Origin: Saccharothrix violaceirubra
Lineage (GTDB): Bacteria > Actinomycetota > Actinomycetes > Mycobacteriales > Pseudonocardiaceae
DNA: 64,000 nucleotides
Reading direction: 5' to 3'
Assembly (NCBI RefSeq): GCF_014203755.1
Contig: NZ_JACHJS010000001.1
Location: 3,162,001-3,226,000, forward strand
Shown: positions 9,145 through 17,569 of the stretch, piece by piece
Layout: each line of letters opens with the position of its first letter
Numbering within the stretch: position 1 is the stretch's first letter
The notes under the pieces: generated by a model
Databases searched by the model: none
What the model was told of the DNA's origin: nothing
What the model saw: the letters and a program-made list of their open reading frames with translations, nothing else
Program-made: the position numbers and the translations under genes

Positions 9145-9716
9145 CGGTGGTGGTCGGCCGCGCGCTGGATGCGGTCGACGTAACCGGTCCACCAGTCGGC
9201 GTCGCCGAGGTCGTCGTGGTCGGCGCCGCCGCGGCCGTCGATCATCTCGCGGACGATGTCGGCGTGCCCGGCGTGCTGCGCGGTCTCGGCCGTGGTGCGC
9301 ACGAGCAGGGAACCCAACGTGGTCCGGCGCTTGTCCTCGGCCCACCACGAGACTTCGGCCGGCGCGTCCAGGCCGAGCAGGTCGAGCGACTCGTCGGTGT
9401 GCCGCCACGCCCGCCGGTACAGGGCGACCAGGTCCTCGCGGGTCTCCTCGGCCGTCGCCCACATGTCCGCACTGTCCCAGATGGACCCGTCCTCGACCCA
9501 GGGCAGCCGGACCGGTGCCGGGCGGCCGACCGAGTCGCCGAGGTAACCGAACTCGATCCCGGCCAGGTGCTTGACCAGACCGAGGAGGTTGGTGCCGCTC
9601 GGGGTCGCCGGGCGGCGGATGTCGTACTCGGACAGCCCGTCCAGGGCGGCGAGCAGGCGGTCACGGGACTCCTGGAGGTAGCGGTGGAGATCGGCGGCCA
9701 GTCCGGTTCGGCTCAT
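9141..9716 (-). CDS. DinB/DUF664 family protein (putative thiol-dependent enzyme)
   Basis: A 191-residue protein of the DinB-like four-helix bundle, DUF664 branch. It shows SGTNLLGLVKHLAGIEFGYLGD (first metal-site helix, His in KHLAG) and VRTTAETAQHAGHADIVREM (second site, HAGHAD). These His residues would bind a divalent metal. The family includes mycothiol- or bacillithiol-dependent transferases; a mycothiol role is plausible in an actinobacterium but is not shown here. It starts at the ATG at 9716 and is convergent with the VOC gene, sharing its CTAG stop. It is divergent from the PurN-like gene. Confidence 0.85.
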   Translation of the reverse strand: MSRTGLAADLHRYLQESRDRLLAALDGLSEYDIRRPATPSGTNLLGLVKHLAGIEFGYLGDSVGRPAPVRLPWVEDGSIWDSADMWATAEETREDLVALYRRAWRHTDESLDLLGLDAPAEVSWWAEDKRRTTLGSLLVRTTAETAQHAGHADIVREMIDGRGGADHDDLGDADWWTGYVDRIQRAADHHR

Positions 9717-9750
9717 GGCGACAGGCTAACGCCGCGAGATCGACGGTCGA

Positions 9751-9762
9751 CCGTGATCACGG
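9751..9762. promoter_or_regulatory. Palindrome CCGTGATCACGG in a divergent promoter region
   Basis: A perfect 12-bp palindrome lies in the 96-bp gap between the DinB-like gene (starting leftward at 9716) and the PurN-like gene (starting rightward at 9813). Its position fits an operator serving one or both promoters. No regulator is known, and GATC-centred palindromes of this size also occur by chance. Confidence 0.3.
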
Positions 9763-9812
9763 AGTCGATACCCTGTCACCCGTTACGGGGAAGCAGTGGG
9801 AAGGGTGTGGTC

Positions 9813-10406
9813 GTGGCACGACTCAGAGTGGCGGTCCTGGTCTCCCACACGGGATCCAACTTCAGGGCGTTGCACGAGGCGTCGCTGCGGCCCGGCGCCG
9901 GGTTCGAGATCGGCCTCGTGGTGAGTAACAACAGCGGCTCCCAGGCGCTGGCCTACGCCCGCGAGCAGGAGATTCCCCACCGCCACTTGTCGTCGCACAC
10001 GCACGCCACCGCCGAGGAACTCGACGCGGCACTGGTCGAGGAGCTGACCGCCCGCTCCGTCGACCTGGTGGTGACGGCCGGGTACATGAAGAAACTCGGC
10101 CCGCGCACGTTGGCCTCCCACGGGAACCGGATCATCAACATCCACCCCGCGCTGCTGCCGCGCCACGGCGGGCAGGGCATGTTCGGGTCGGCCGTCCACG
10201 AGGCGGTCCTCGCGTCCGGCGACCGGGTCACGGGCCCGTCGATCCACTACGTCACGGCCGAGTACGACGCCGGCGAGGTCATCGCCCGGCACGAGGTGCC
10301 CGTGCTGCCCGACGACACGGCCGAGAGCCTGGCGGCGCGGGTGCTCGCCGCCGAGCACCGACTCCTGCCGGAGGTCGTCGCCCGCATCGCCGCCGAGTCG
10401 GCCTGA
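9813..10406 (+). CDS. PurN-like phosphoribosylglycinamide formyltransferase family protein
   Basis: A 197-residue formyltransferase. It starts RLRVAVLVSHTGSNFRALHE (substrate-binding loop) and has IINIHPALLPRHGG with the catalytic Asn-His pair, and TAEYDAGEVIARHEVPVLPD with the catalytic Asp, followed by the DT...EH..LP tail of PurN. PurN transfers a formyl group from 10-formyl-THF to GAR in purine synthesis. The motif after HPALLP is GGQGMFG rather than the usual FKG, and the gene is not next to purH, so it may be a paralogue with another amine acceptor. Start: GTG at 9813, with GGGAAGG about 9 nt upstream; GTG at 9807 is an alternative. Confidence 0.8.
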   Translation: MARLRVAVLVSHTGSNFRALHEASLRPGAGFEIGLVVSNNSGSQALAYAREQEIPHRHLSSHTHATAEELDAALVEELTARSVDLVVTAGYMKKLGPRTLASHGNRIINIHPALLPRHGGQGMFGSAVHEAVLASGDRVTGPSIHYVTAEYDAGEVIARHEVPVLPDDTAESLAARVLAAEHRLLPEVVARIAAESA

Positions 10407-10486
10407 ACCGGCCCGGGGCGGTACACGTCCAGGTGAAGCTCCGCAGCTCGGGAACCACCGGGACCGGCACTTCGTACCGTGAGATC

Positions 10487-10684
10487 ATGAGCAAAACCGA
10501 GGACCTCACCGGCAACGACCTGGAAACCCTGCGCCGGTCGGCGAAGGCCGCCCTGCTGCGGAACATCACCAAGCAGGCACCGATCACGAACACGGCCGCC
10601 GGCGTGCACCTCCTCGCGGAGGCCTATGCCTGGGTCGTGTCGCCGGAACAGTCGCACGGGGCGAAGGTCAAGGTCGACAACTAG
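10487..10684 (+). CDS. Small conserved-type hypothetical protein
   Basis: A 65-residue acidic/helical protein beginning MSKTEDLTGNDLETLRRSAK, with a second helix around AAGVHLLAEAYAWVV and a basic end (GAKVKVDN). I do not recognise a domain. Codon use is normal for the genome. It lies 80 bp downstream of the PurN-like gene on the same strand and just before the transposase scar. The frame is open 18 codons further upstream, but the ATG at 10487 gives a compact product. Confidence 0.5.
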   Translation: MSKTEDLTGNDLETLRRSAKAALLRNITKQAPITNTAAGVHLLAEAYAWVVSPEQSHGAKVKVDN

Positions 10685-10857
10685 CCGCCGCGAAACAGTC
10701 CTAATTGGACTCTCTTTGAGTCGAAGTCTGCCCGGGGCGGGATCTCCCGGGCGGGCGGAACCCGATGCCTGTGCGGTGTCCGGTCGGGTTGCCGTGGAAG
10801 TCCTGTGGATGCGCATCCCGGCCCGGGGCGTGTCTGATTTGTTCTGATTGCTCCCCA

Positions 10858-11035
10858 CGGGTAGGGCACGCCACTTGATGCCGTTGTCGACCACGTGCAG
10901 GATCGCGTCCACGATCACCCGGCGGCAGTGCTTCTCCCACCGCCCGCCCCGACCGGCGAGGCACGCCGGATCGGGCAACAGCGGATCGGGTTGGGCCCAC
11001 TGGGCGTCGGTGACATCGGTGGGTTACCGCCTTGC
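10858..11035 (-). pseudogene. Transposase N-terminal remnant (IS5-type)
   Basis: On the - strand the frame reads DVTDAQWAQPDPLLPDPACL, then GRGGRWEKHCRRVIVDAILH and VVDNGIKWRALP. This is the N-terminal domain of IS5/IS4-like transposases. An in-frame TAA at 11024-11026 falls where the family has Tyr in an RYPTD motif, so the start region carries a nonsense change. Similarity ends abruptly at about 10858, after WRALP, so at least two thirds of the transposase is gone. The remnant lies immediately upstream of the 5'-truncated RHS gene, and a rearrangement here probably removed the start of that gene. Confidence 0.7.
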
Positions 11036-11296
11036 CCGTCGAGTGGGCTGGTGGGAGACGGCCAGGCGGCAGCACGGGGCACCCGCGGTCGAACCGCCCG
11101 CGGGCATCGGGCACGACAACAACGGAACTCCTGGTGGAACGGCGCATAGACACCGTCCGATCTACCAGGAGTTCCCCGTCTCCGCGCCAAAGCCCCCTCC
11201 GCCAGCCCAAGCTCGAAAACGGGCACATACAACGAGTTCCGCGGGTTCAAGCGGGTCCGGACCCGGAAGGGCGACGGGTCCGACGGCCCGAAGACC
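11036..11296. other. Non-coding junction upstream of the RHS gene
   Basis: No gene is apparent. The interval contains an inverted repeat, GGAACTCCTGGT at 11124-11135 and ACCAGGAGTTCC at 11164-11175 (12-bp perfect arms, 28-bp loop). From about 11225 the sequence is already RHS-like in the frame of the downstream gene (TYNEFRGFKRVRTRKG), so the original coding region began further upstream and was cut here. Confidence 0.5.
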
Positions 11297-14200
11297 ATGG
11301 GCGAACAGCGGTTCCACCGGGACATGAAGGGCGACCGGTTGCCCGGCGGCGCCACCCGGTCGGTCACCGTCGCCGACTCGCAGGGCAACGAGCGGGACGA
11401 CGAGGACTGGCTCGCGGGCTACTCGTACGAGCAGACCTCGTTCGACGGCGAAACCGGTCCTGCCCTGGGCAAGAGCTTGTCGTGGCCAGCCTGGCGCGGG
11501 CCGACCGCGACCCGCGGCGTCCTCAAGTCGTACTGGATCGGCACGGCCAAGAACGAGTCCTACACCGCCTTGGACAACGGGCGCGGCTGGCGGATCGGCC
11601 GTACCACCAACGAGTTCGACGACCTGGGCCTGCCGACCGTGGCGGACCGTCGCGCCGACGTGGCCGAAGTGTCCACCGCACGCTGCACCCGTACGACCTA
11701 CGTCCGCAATACCACCTCGGGGCTCGCGCTGCTGCCGTCGCGGGTGGAGACGGTCGCGAAGCCGTGCGACCAGCAGGCCGTCTACCCGGACGACCTCATC
11801 TCGGACCTGCGCACCCACTACGACGGCCAGGCGTTCGGCGTCGCGCCGACCAAGGGCGACGTCACCAGGACCGACCAGGTCAAGGCGCATGAGACCGGCT
11901 CCGACCCGGTGTACGTGACGACCTCCACCGCGACCTACGACCAGTACGGTCGCCCGCTGACCGTCGCCGACGCGCTCAACCGCGTCACCAAGACCGCGTA
12001 CACGCCGACCACCGGCGGCCCGGTCACCAAGGTGACCACCACCAACCCCGCCAACCACGTGTCGAACACCGAGTTCGAGCCCGCGTGGGGCGTGCCGGTG
12101 AAGACGACCGACGTCAACCTGCGGGTCACCGAGAGCGTCTACGACGCGCTCGGCCGACTCACCGACGGATGGGCAGCCAACCGGACGCGGGCCCAGACCC
12201 CGTCGGTGAACTACACCTACCTGATCCGCGCCGACGGCCCGATCGCCGTGACCACCAAGGCCATCGGACCCAACGGCGTCAGCACCTCGTCGGTCCAGCT
12301 CTACGACGGCCTGCTCCGGCCCCGGCAGTCGCAGGCCCCCGCGGCGGGCGGCGGGCGGTTGATCACCGACATCCGCTACGACACGCACGGCCGGGCGTGG
12401 AAGGCGTCCGACCCGTTCTACAACTCCGGAGCGCTCGACACCGAGCTGTGGGACGCCGCGGACAATGCCGTTCCCGCCACGACCACGACCGAGTACGACC
12501 AGGCCGGGCGGGCGACGGCGTCGGTGTTCCGGGTGAACGGCGCGGAGAAGTGGCGCACCACCACCGGCTACGGCGGTGACCGCGTCTACACCACGCCGCC
12601 GGCCGGCGGGACGCCGACGACGGTGATCACCAACGCGCTCGGCCTCACCTCCCAGTTGTGGCAGCACTCCGGGCCGACGCCGACCGGGGCGCACGACACC
12701 ACGACGTACACGTACACGACCACCGGGCAGCCGAAGACGGTCACCGACCCGGCGGGCAACACCTGGACCAAGTACTACGACCTGCGTGGCCGCGTAGTCC
12801 GCGTGGACGACCCGGACACCGGCACGACCACGGCCACGTTCGACGACGCTGGCCAGCGCCTGACCAGCACGGACTCGTTGGGCCGCACCCTGGTCCGCGA
12901 CTACGACTCGCTCGGTCGGGTCAAGACGCTGCACAGCGGCAGTCTCACCGGCCAGTTGCGGGTGAAGTGGGACTACGACACCGCGTACAAGGGTGTCGGG
13001 ATGCTCGCCTCGTCGACCCGCTACGACGGCACGGGCAACGCGTACGTGACGAAGGTGCCGAACTACAACCAGCTCTACCAGCCGGGCGCACTGGAGATCA
13101 CGATCCCGGCGTCCGAGGGCAAACTCGCGGGCACCTACATCACCGTGTTCGGCTACAACCCGGATGGATCACTTGCGGGCGAGGCCCTGCCGAAGGCGGG
13201 TGTGCTGGACAGCGAGACCGTGCTGCACACCTATGACGACTTCGGTCGCCCGATGCAGACCAATGGCGGCGACAGCAACACCACGGTGTTCCTCGCGTCG
13301 CAGACCGACTACACGCGTTATGGCGAGATCCAGCGCATGACGCTCGGGTCGGCGGTGGGCAAGCGGGCGTGGATCTCGAACTACTTCGAGGACGGCACCC
13401 GGCGGCTCAAGGAATCCATCGTGGACGCCGAGCTGGCCAACCCGATGCAGGCCAAGGTCGGCTACACCTACGACGCCGTCGGCCGGATCACCGCCATCAC
13501 CGACGCACCGACCGGTCAGGTGCCGGACAACCAGTGCTTCACCTACGACCACCTGAACCGGCTGACCGAGGCGTGGACGCCCGGCAACGGCGTGTGCTCC
13601 ACGGCGCCGACCAAGACCGGACTCGCCGGTCCCGCGCCGTACTGGCACACCTACGCCTACGACGTCACGGGCAACCGGACGTCCGAGGTGCGGCACGGTG
13701 TCGGCACCGCGGCGGACGAGACGAAGACGTACACCTACCCGATGCCGGGAACCGCGCACCCGCACGCGTTGCAGTCGGCGACCACCGTCACCTCGGGCGG
13801 CTCGCAGCTCGACACCTACCAGTACGACGCCGCGGGCAACACCAAGCAACGCAACCTCGCGGGCACCGCGAGCACGTTCGACTGGGACCCGGAAGGTCAT
13901 CTGGCGTCGTACACGCAGGGTCCGTCGGTCACGTCGTTCGTGTACGACGCGGACGGCGCCCGACTTCTGCGCAAGGACCCGACGGCCACGACGCTCTACA
14001 TCGGGTCGCAGGAGCTGAAGCTCACCAAGTCGACCAACACGGTCAGCGTCGTGCGCTACTACAAGCACGCGGACCAGGTCGTCGCGCAGCGCACCGGAAA
14101 GGGCGCGGCGAACCTGACCTACTTGGCGGGCGACCACCACGGCACCGCGCAGATCGCGATCCGCGCCGACACCCTCCAGACCACGAAGCGCCGCCACCTG

Positions 14201-15376
14201 CCGTTCGGCGGCGATCGGGGCACGGTGCCGTCGTGGGTGAACGAACGCGGTTTCGTCGGTGGGACGAAGGACACCACCACCGGCCTGACCCACCTGGGCG
14301 CCCGCGAGTACGACCCGTCCACCGGCCGGTTCATCTCGGTGGATCCGATCCTGGACCCCGGCGACCCGCAACAGATGAACGGGTACGCCTACGCGAACAA
14401 CAACCCGACCACGCTCAGCGACCCGTCCGGTCTGATCGTGAACTGCGGTCCGGACAACGTGGCGTGCGGTGGTATCAAGGGCGACCCGAACCCGCCCACC
14501 CAGGAGGAACAGCACAACTGGTGGGACGACCTGAACAGCGGCCCGGCCACGGGCGGGTCGAACGGGTCGGACGTCACCACGATCACGATCGTCAGCGCGA
14601 CCTGCGGCCCGACCCAGACCAGGTTCGTCAATCCCAACAACAACGCCAACCTGGCCGGTTACCTGCAGACGATCGCGACGGTCCACTACACCGGCATCCT
14701 CCACGAACCGGCGTGCGTCGGGCCGTCTTTGGACGGTTCGTGCGGGCACGGCGCACGGGACGTGGCGGTCGAATGGACCGACGGGACGGTCGTTTCGCAG
14801 ACGCCGTACAAGTGCGGTGAACGCGACCAGACGCCGGGCTGTGGGCCGTTCATCTCGCAGGGCGGTCCGAGCACGGCCGAGTCGTGGGCGACCCTGGGCA
14901 AACTCTTCTTCGACCCGACGCAGTGCTTCGGTGCGAACAGCAGTGTGATCGGCTGCACGATAGAGGCCGTCAGCCTCATCCCCGTGGGCAAGGTTGCCAC
15001 GACGGTGGGCAAAGTGGCCGCGAAAGCGGGCTCTGAGGTCGTTCAGGCATCGTCGGACCTCAACCGAGTGCACAACATCGCGAAAAACAGGCGCGGTGGA
15101 GATTTGCAACCGGACCCGAACGCCGGAGGTTCCTCTCACACTGTGATCGAGTGGGGTGCGGATGGAAGGGTCGATCGCTACCAGACCTGGATCGAGGAAC
15201 CGCGGTCTCCGATCGGCTGGCAAAAGGGCCCCCGGTTCCGGGGCGTGCCTGATGGCACTGACCATGCTGGAATGTTGCCGCCCCTGTACTATCCCACAGG
15301 GGGAGGAAAAGCGCTCGAAGCTTGGGATGCCCCCAATGGTGCGATTCCGCGCGGATATTCTACCCGACGACCCTAG
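11297..15376 (+). CDS. RHS-repeat polymorphic toxin, 5'-truncated, with type-24-like C-terminal toxin
   Basis: A 1359-residue open frame of RHS/YD repeats (many YD.LGR and YDAAGN units, for example YDALGRLTDG and YQYDAAGNTKQR). It ends in the RHS core signature RFISVDPILDP...NPTTLSDPSGL near residue 1050. After the core come a linker, a hydrophobic IGCTIEAVSLIPVGKVATTV segment, and a variable tip from about residue 1268, PDPNAGGSSHTVIEWGADGR, resembling polymorphic toxin type 24. There is no signal peptide or N-terminal domain: similarity runs back to 11225 and is then lost at the transposase scar, so secretion and expression are doubtful. An immunity gene follows 10 bp downstream. The tip has lower GC than the core. 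Confidence 0.85.
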   Translation: MGEQRFHRDMKGDRLPGGATRSVTVADSQGNERDDEDWLAGYSYEQTSFDGETGPALGKSLSWPAWRGPTATRGVLKSYWIGTAKNESYTALDNGRGWRIGRTTNEFDDLGLPTVADRRADVAEVSTARCTRTTYVRNTTSGLALLPSRVETVAKPCDQQAVYPDDLISDLRTHYDGQAFGVAPTKGDVTRTDQVKAHETGSDPVYVTTSTATYDQYGRPLTVADALNRVTKTAYTPTTGGPVTKVTTTNPANHVSNTEFEPAWGVPVKTTDVNLRVTESVYDALGRLTDGWAANRTRAQTPSVNYTYLIRADGPIAVTTKAIGPNGVSTSSVQLYDGLLRPRQSQAPAAGGGRLITDIRYDTHGRAWKASDPFYNSGALDTELWDAADNAVPATTTTEYDQAGRATASVFRVNGAEKWRTTTGYGGDRVYTTPPAGGTPTTVITNALGLTSQLWQHSGPTPTGAHDTTTYTYTTTGQPKTVTDPAGNTWTKYYDLRGRVVRVDDPDTGTTTATFDDAGQRLTSTDSLGRTLVRDYDSLGRVKTLHSGSLTGQLRVKWDYDTAYKGVGMLASSTRYDGTGNAYVTKVPNYNQLYQPGALEITIPASEGKLAGTYITVFGYNPDGSLAGEALPKAGVLDSETVLHTYDDFGRPMQTNGGDSNTTVFLASQTDYTRYGEIQRMTLGSAVGKRAWISNYFEDGTRRLKESIVDAELANPMQAKVGYTYDAVGRITAITDAPTGQVPDNQCFTYDHLNRLTEAWTPGNGVCSTAPTKTGLAGPAPYWHTYAYDVTGNRTSEVRHGVGTAADETKTYTYPMPGTAHPHALQSATTVTSGGSQLDTYQYDAAGNTKQRNLAGTASTFDWDPEGHLASYTQGPSVTSFVYDADGARLLRKDPTATTLYIGSQELKLTKSTNTVSVVRYYKHADQVVAQRTGKGAANLTYLAGDHHGTAQIAIRADTLQTTKRRHLPFGGDRGTVPSWVNERGFVGGTKDTTTGLTHLGAREYDPSTGRFISVDPILDPGDPQQMNGYAYANNNPTTLSDPSGLIVNCGPDNVACGGIKGDPNPPTQEEQHNWWDDLNSGPATGGSNGSDVTTITIVSATCGPTQTRFVNPNNNANLAGYLQTIATVHYTGILHEPACVGPSLDGSCGHGARDVAVEWTDGTVVSQTPYKCGERDQTPGCGPFISQGGPSTAESWATLGKLFFDPTQCFGANSSVIGCTIEAVSLIPVGKVATTVGKVAAKAGSEVVQASSDLNRVHNIAKNRRGGDLQPDPNAGGSSHTVIEWGADGRVDRYQTWIEEPRSPIGWQKGPRFRGVPDGTDHAGMLPPLYYPTGGGKALEAWDAPNGAIPRGYSTRRP

Positions 15377-15386
15377 GTGTGGCTAG

Positions 15387-15926
15387 ATGGACAATTTGCA
15401 AATATTTCGCAGGTCGTTTCCTGATGTGGACGTGGAATTCAGGCACCCGGCCTCATATGTTGCCGAGACGGCTGATGCAGTTGCGGCACTACTGTACTCC
15501 TACCTGTTCTGGCCAGACTTGGTCGAGTGCTATGGAGCCGTTTTCATCGCGATCAATGGAAATGAAGATTCCGACCTCGAGGAGCGTATTAGAAGGCCTG
15601 TGGGCGATGGGCATGAGGATTGGCCTGAACTGTCGTGGGCTGCCTTTGTCGAGAGCTACAACATGTATGAGGTTCCGCATCTTTTTCGAATGTTGAGAGG
15701 CCCGGCGGAAGTGTATGAGCCGAGCCACGCGGCTTTGGGCGCCGTCCTTAGAGAGGCATGGGAGGCTCGTCTTGCCGCCGCATACCCGGATCGCTGCTTC
15801 GGTGTCGATCTGTTGGAGGGCAACGGGTCGGTGGCGCTGCGGCTCGTGGTCCGTCAGAAATCGCCCGAACTCGTCGCGCCAGAGGGCTATGACCCTCGTA
15901 GGCGAGGGGTGATCGGTTCGGTCTGA
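15387..15926 (+). CDS. Putative immunity protein for the RHS toxin tip
   Basis: A 179-residue cytosolic-type protein starting 10 bp after the RHS stop, the usual place for the cognate immunity gene. It begins MDNLQIFRRSFPDVDVEFRH and is rich in acidic and aromatic residues (LLYSYLFWPDLVECYGAVFI). No family is recognised. GC is lower than in housekeeping genes here, in line with the exchangeable toxin-immunity cassette. The function is inferred from position only. Confidence 0.7.
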   Translation: MDNLQIFRRSFPDVDVEFRHPASYVAETADAVAALLYSYLFWPDLVECYGAVFIAINGNEDSDLEERIRRPVGDGHEDWPELSWAAFVESYNMYEVPHLFRMLRGPAEVYEPSHAALGAVLREAWEARLAAAYPDRCFGVDLLEGNGSVALRLVVRQKSPELVAPEGYDPRRRGVIGSV

Positions 15927-15994
15927 TAGGCGTGTATTGGGTTCTGGAAGGAGGAATGTTTCGATGGGTAGGGCCAATCTTTGACACGTGATGC

Positions 15995-16244
15995 GGCTCA
16001 GCGCGACGTGATCGTGCCCCGGAAGTCGTGCGGTGTGGGGGAGGCGAGCATGGTCATCCGTGACGGTCGGTTGGTGGTCACCCGGTACCGGGTGGTCAAC
16101 AACCGGAACCACAGGATCAGTTGGGCGATCCCGATCCCCACACCCAGGCAGGTCGTCGGCGCCCAGCCGAACGGTACGTTGTCGAACGTCGGGTCCTTCA
16201 ACCAGCGGTCCGGGTCGAACGTCACGTGGTTCGGGAGTCTGGTC
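15995..16244 (-). pseudogene. Duplicated 3' end of a cytochrome P450 gene
   Basis: These 250 bp align without gaps to 20208-20457, the 3' end of the intact P450 gene, with about 21 mismatches by my count (about 92% identity). Read on the - strand the fragment encodes DPDRWLKDPTFDNVPFGWAP, including TTCLG with the haem Cys, and ends in the same PHDFRG...TSR tail and stop. No in-frame stop has appeared, but the upstream 300 codons are absent. The right edge joins directly to the toxin fragment that starts near 16245. It marks a recombination boundary. Confidence 0.92.
15995..16244. repeat. Direct repeat copy 1 (P450 3' end)
   Basis: Copy 1 of the 250-bp direct repeat; copy 2 is at 20208-20457. 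Both copies have the same orientation and share the same outer limit, 3 bp beyond the P450 stop codon. Together they bracket a segment of about 4 kb with a toxin tip and immunity genes. Confidence 0.9.
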
Positions 16245-16537
16245 GCCAGACGACGAAGCTGACGCCTAAGCAGGCGGACGATGTGGCAAATTTCCTTGGC
16301 TATACCCCCACTTCAAACGTTTCAGCCGGTGGAACGTTGATCTGGCGGAACAAAAAAGCTCGTGGCGGGCAGCCAAAGTTCATTGCCGCAGAGAGGGCGG
16401 CGCACAATGGAGAAATATTTAAAGGTGGGCCTACCGTAGAATCATTGCAAACGTCGAGTTCGAGGCTTAGGGATGGCTTGTTTTTGGACATTTCAGATTC
16501 CGGCGAGGTGCTCGGTTTGAGTTGGTTGAAGAAATGA
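16245..16537 (+). pseudogene. Orphan RHS-type toxin C-terminal domain (type-21-like)
   Basis: From the end of the P450 fragment an open frame encodes KLTPKQADDVANFLGYTPTS, then SAGGTLIWRNKKARGGQPKF, IAAERAAHNGEIFKGGPTVE, and ends SGEVLGLSWLKK. Order and motifs (LGY, HNG.IFK, a final small strand) resemble the Ntox21-type tips of polymorphic toxins. There is no RHS core: the upstream coding sequence is replaced by the P450 copy, and no RBS precedes a start, so it is a stored tip rather than an expressed toxin. Its stop overlaps the next start as ATGA, preserving the toxin-immunity junction. Confidence 0.7.
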
Positions 16538-17397
16538 GTGTCGAGGTAGTGATCAGCCCTCGGGGGGAATTGCCGGCCGAAGGGAGTGCGGAGGAGGTCG
16601 ATTGGGAAAGCTACGGGGCTTCCGTGGTTCGAGTGTTCGAGGCAGTAGCGCGTGCAGCGTTCGTCACTTCGTTGGAAGTGACCTGGCTGCTTCTTCCGGG
16701 TCCGCTTCCGGAGCGGCTCGGGTGGCTGCGGCTCGGTGCGGAAGTGACTGTGGAGCAGGCCACAGAGTTGCTGGTGGGCATGCTTATCGGCAAGGGGCCC
16801 TACTGCCGGTTGGTGGGCGCGCGCCAGTTTACTGCTGCGGTGGACTGGGATGGGATCGTGTTGCTATTGGTGCCGGACGACGTCGCAGAGCGGGCAGGTG
16901 ATCTGGGCGATGACGAGGCGTGCGTCGAGTTTTGCACGCCGTCGCTGTCTACGTGGGAGGCGCCCGGCGACCTTGTCACTGCGGCGGCCGACAGCGGCTT
17001 CTGGGAGAGAGTGCGTGTTGCGGGCGGCGAACTCGTGTTGGTGCGCGAGGACTGGGCTGATGGTCGGTACGGGACGCGGTGGTTCCGGGTGACCGCAGAA
17101 AACGTGGACGAGGTCGCGGGTGCCGTCTGGCGTCGGTCACGGGTGACGGTTGTCGTGGACCCGGTTCTGTTTCCTGCCGCCGCGCTGGATGACTATTTCA
17201 CCGCGTTTCCTGATGTGCTTACGCCCGGCGAATTGCGCCACTGCACGTACCAGGAGGGTGTCGAAGATGTCTCGGAGGTGACGGACGAGGGCTTGAGTCT
17301 GATGCTTCCGGAGGAAGCGATGGGTCGGTGGGTCGTGGTGGTGCCGGACGCGGATGGCGTTGTTCGGGGGGAGTGGCTGGGCTTCATGCGGGACTAG
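16534..17397 (+). CDS. Putative immunity protein of the orphan toxin tip
   Basis: 287 residues, ATG at 16534 overlapping the toxin stop (ATGA). It starts MSVEVVISPRGELPAEGSAE and is strongly acidic (pattern of DDVAERAGDLGDDEA and EGVEDVSEVTDEG), as many DNase/RNase immunity proteins are. The two halves look like tandem related units (VTWLLLPG..., VTVVVDPVLFP...). No family name can be given. The function is inferred from the coupled position behind the toxin tip. Confidence 0.65.
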   Translation: MSVEVVISPRGELPAEGSAEEVDWESYGASVVRVFEAVARAAFVTSLEVTWLLLPGPLPERLGWLRLGAEVTVEQATELLVGMLIGKGPYCRLVGARQFTAAVDWDGIVLLLVPDDVAERAGDLGDDEACVEFCTPSLSTWEAPGDLVTAAADSGFWERVRVAGGELVLVREDWADGRYGTRWFRVTAENVDEVAGAVWRRSRVTVVVDPVLFPAAALDDYFTAFPDVLTPGELRHCTYQEGVEDVSEVTDEGLSLMLPEEAMGRWVVVVPDADGVVRGEWLGFMRD

Positions 17398-17569
17398 GTT
17401 GCAAGGGTTGCGGAGCGTAGTTCAGGGGCATGGTGGCTGACACTGTCGCAGGGGCTGAGGGGCTGTCACCGGCCAGGTCGTGCGCTGATGGGGACCATGC
17501 CTGCGATTCGGGGCGGAGTGGTGGCGAGGGCATGGCATCGCGGTCGGGGCGGGCCGTCCGCGTGACGTG

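Noticed and set aside
13169..15265. A 698-residue open frame antisense to the RHS gene
   Set aside because: No domain signature, composition is a mirror of the YD repeats.
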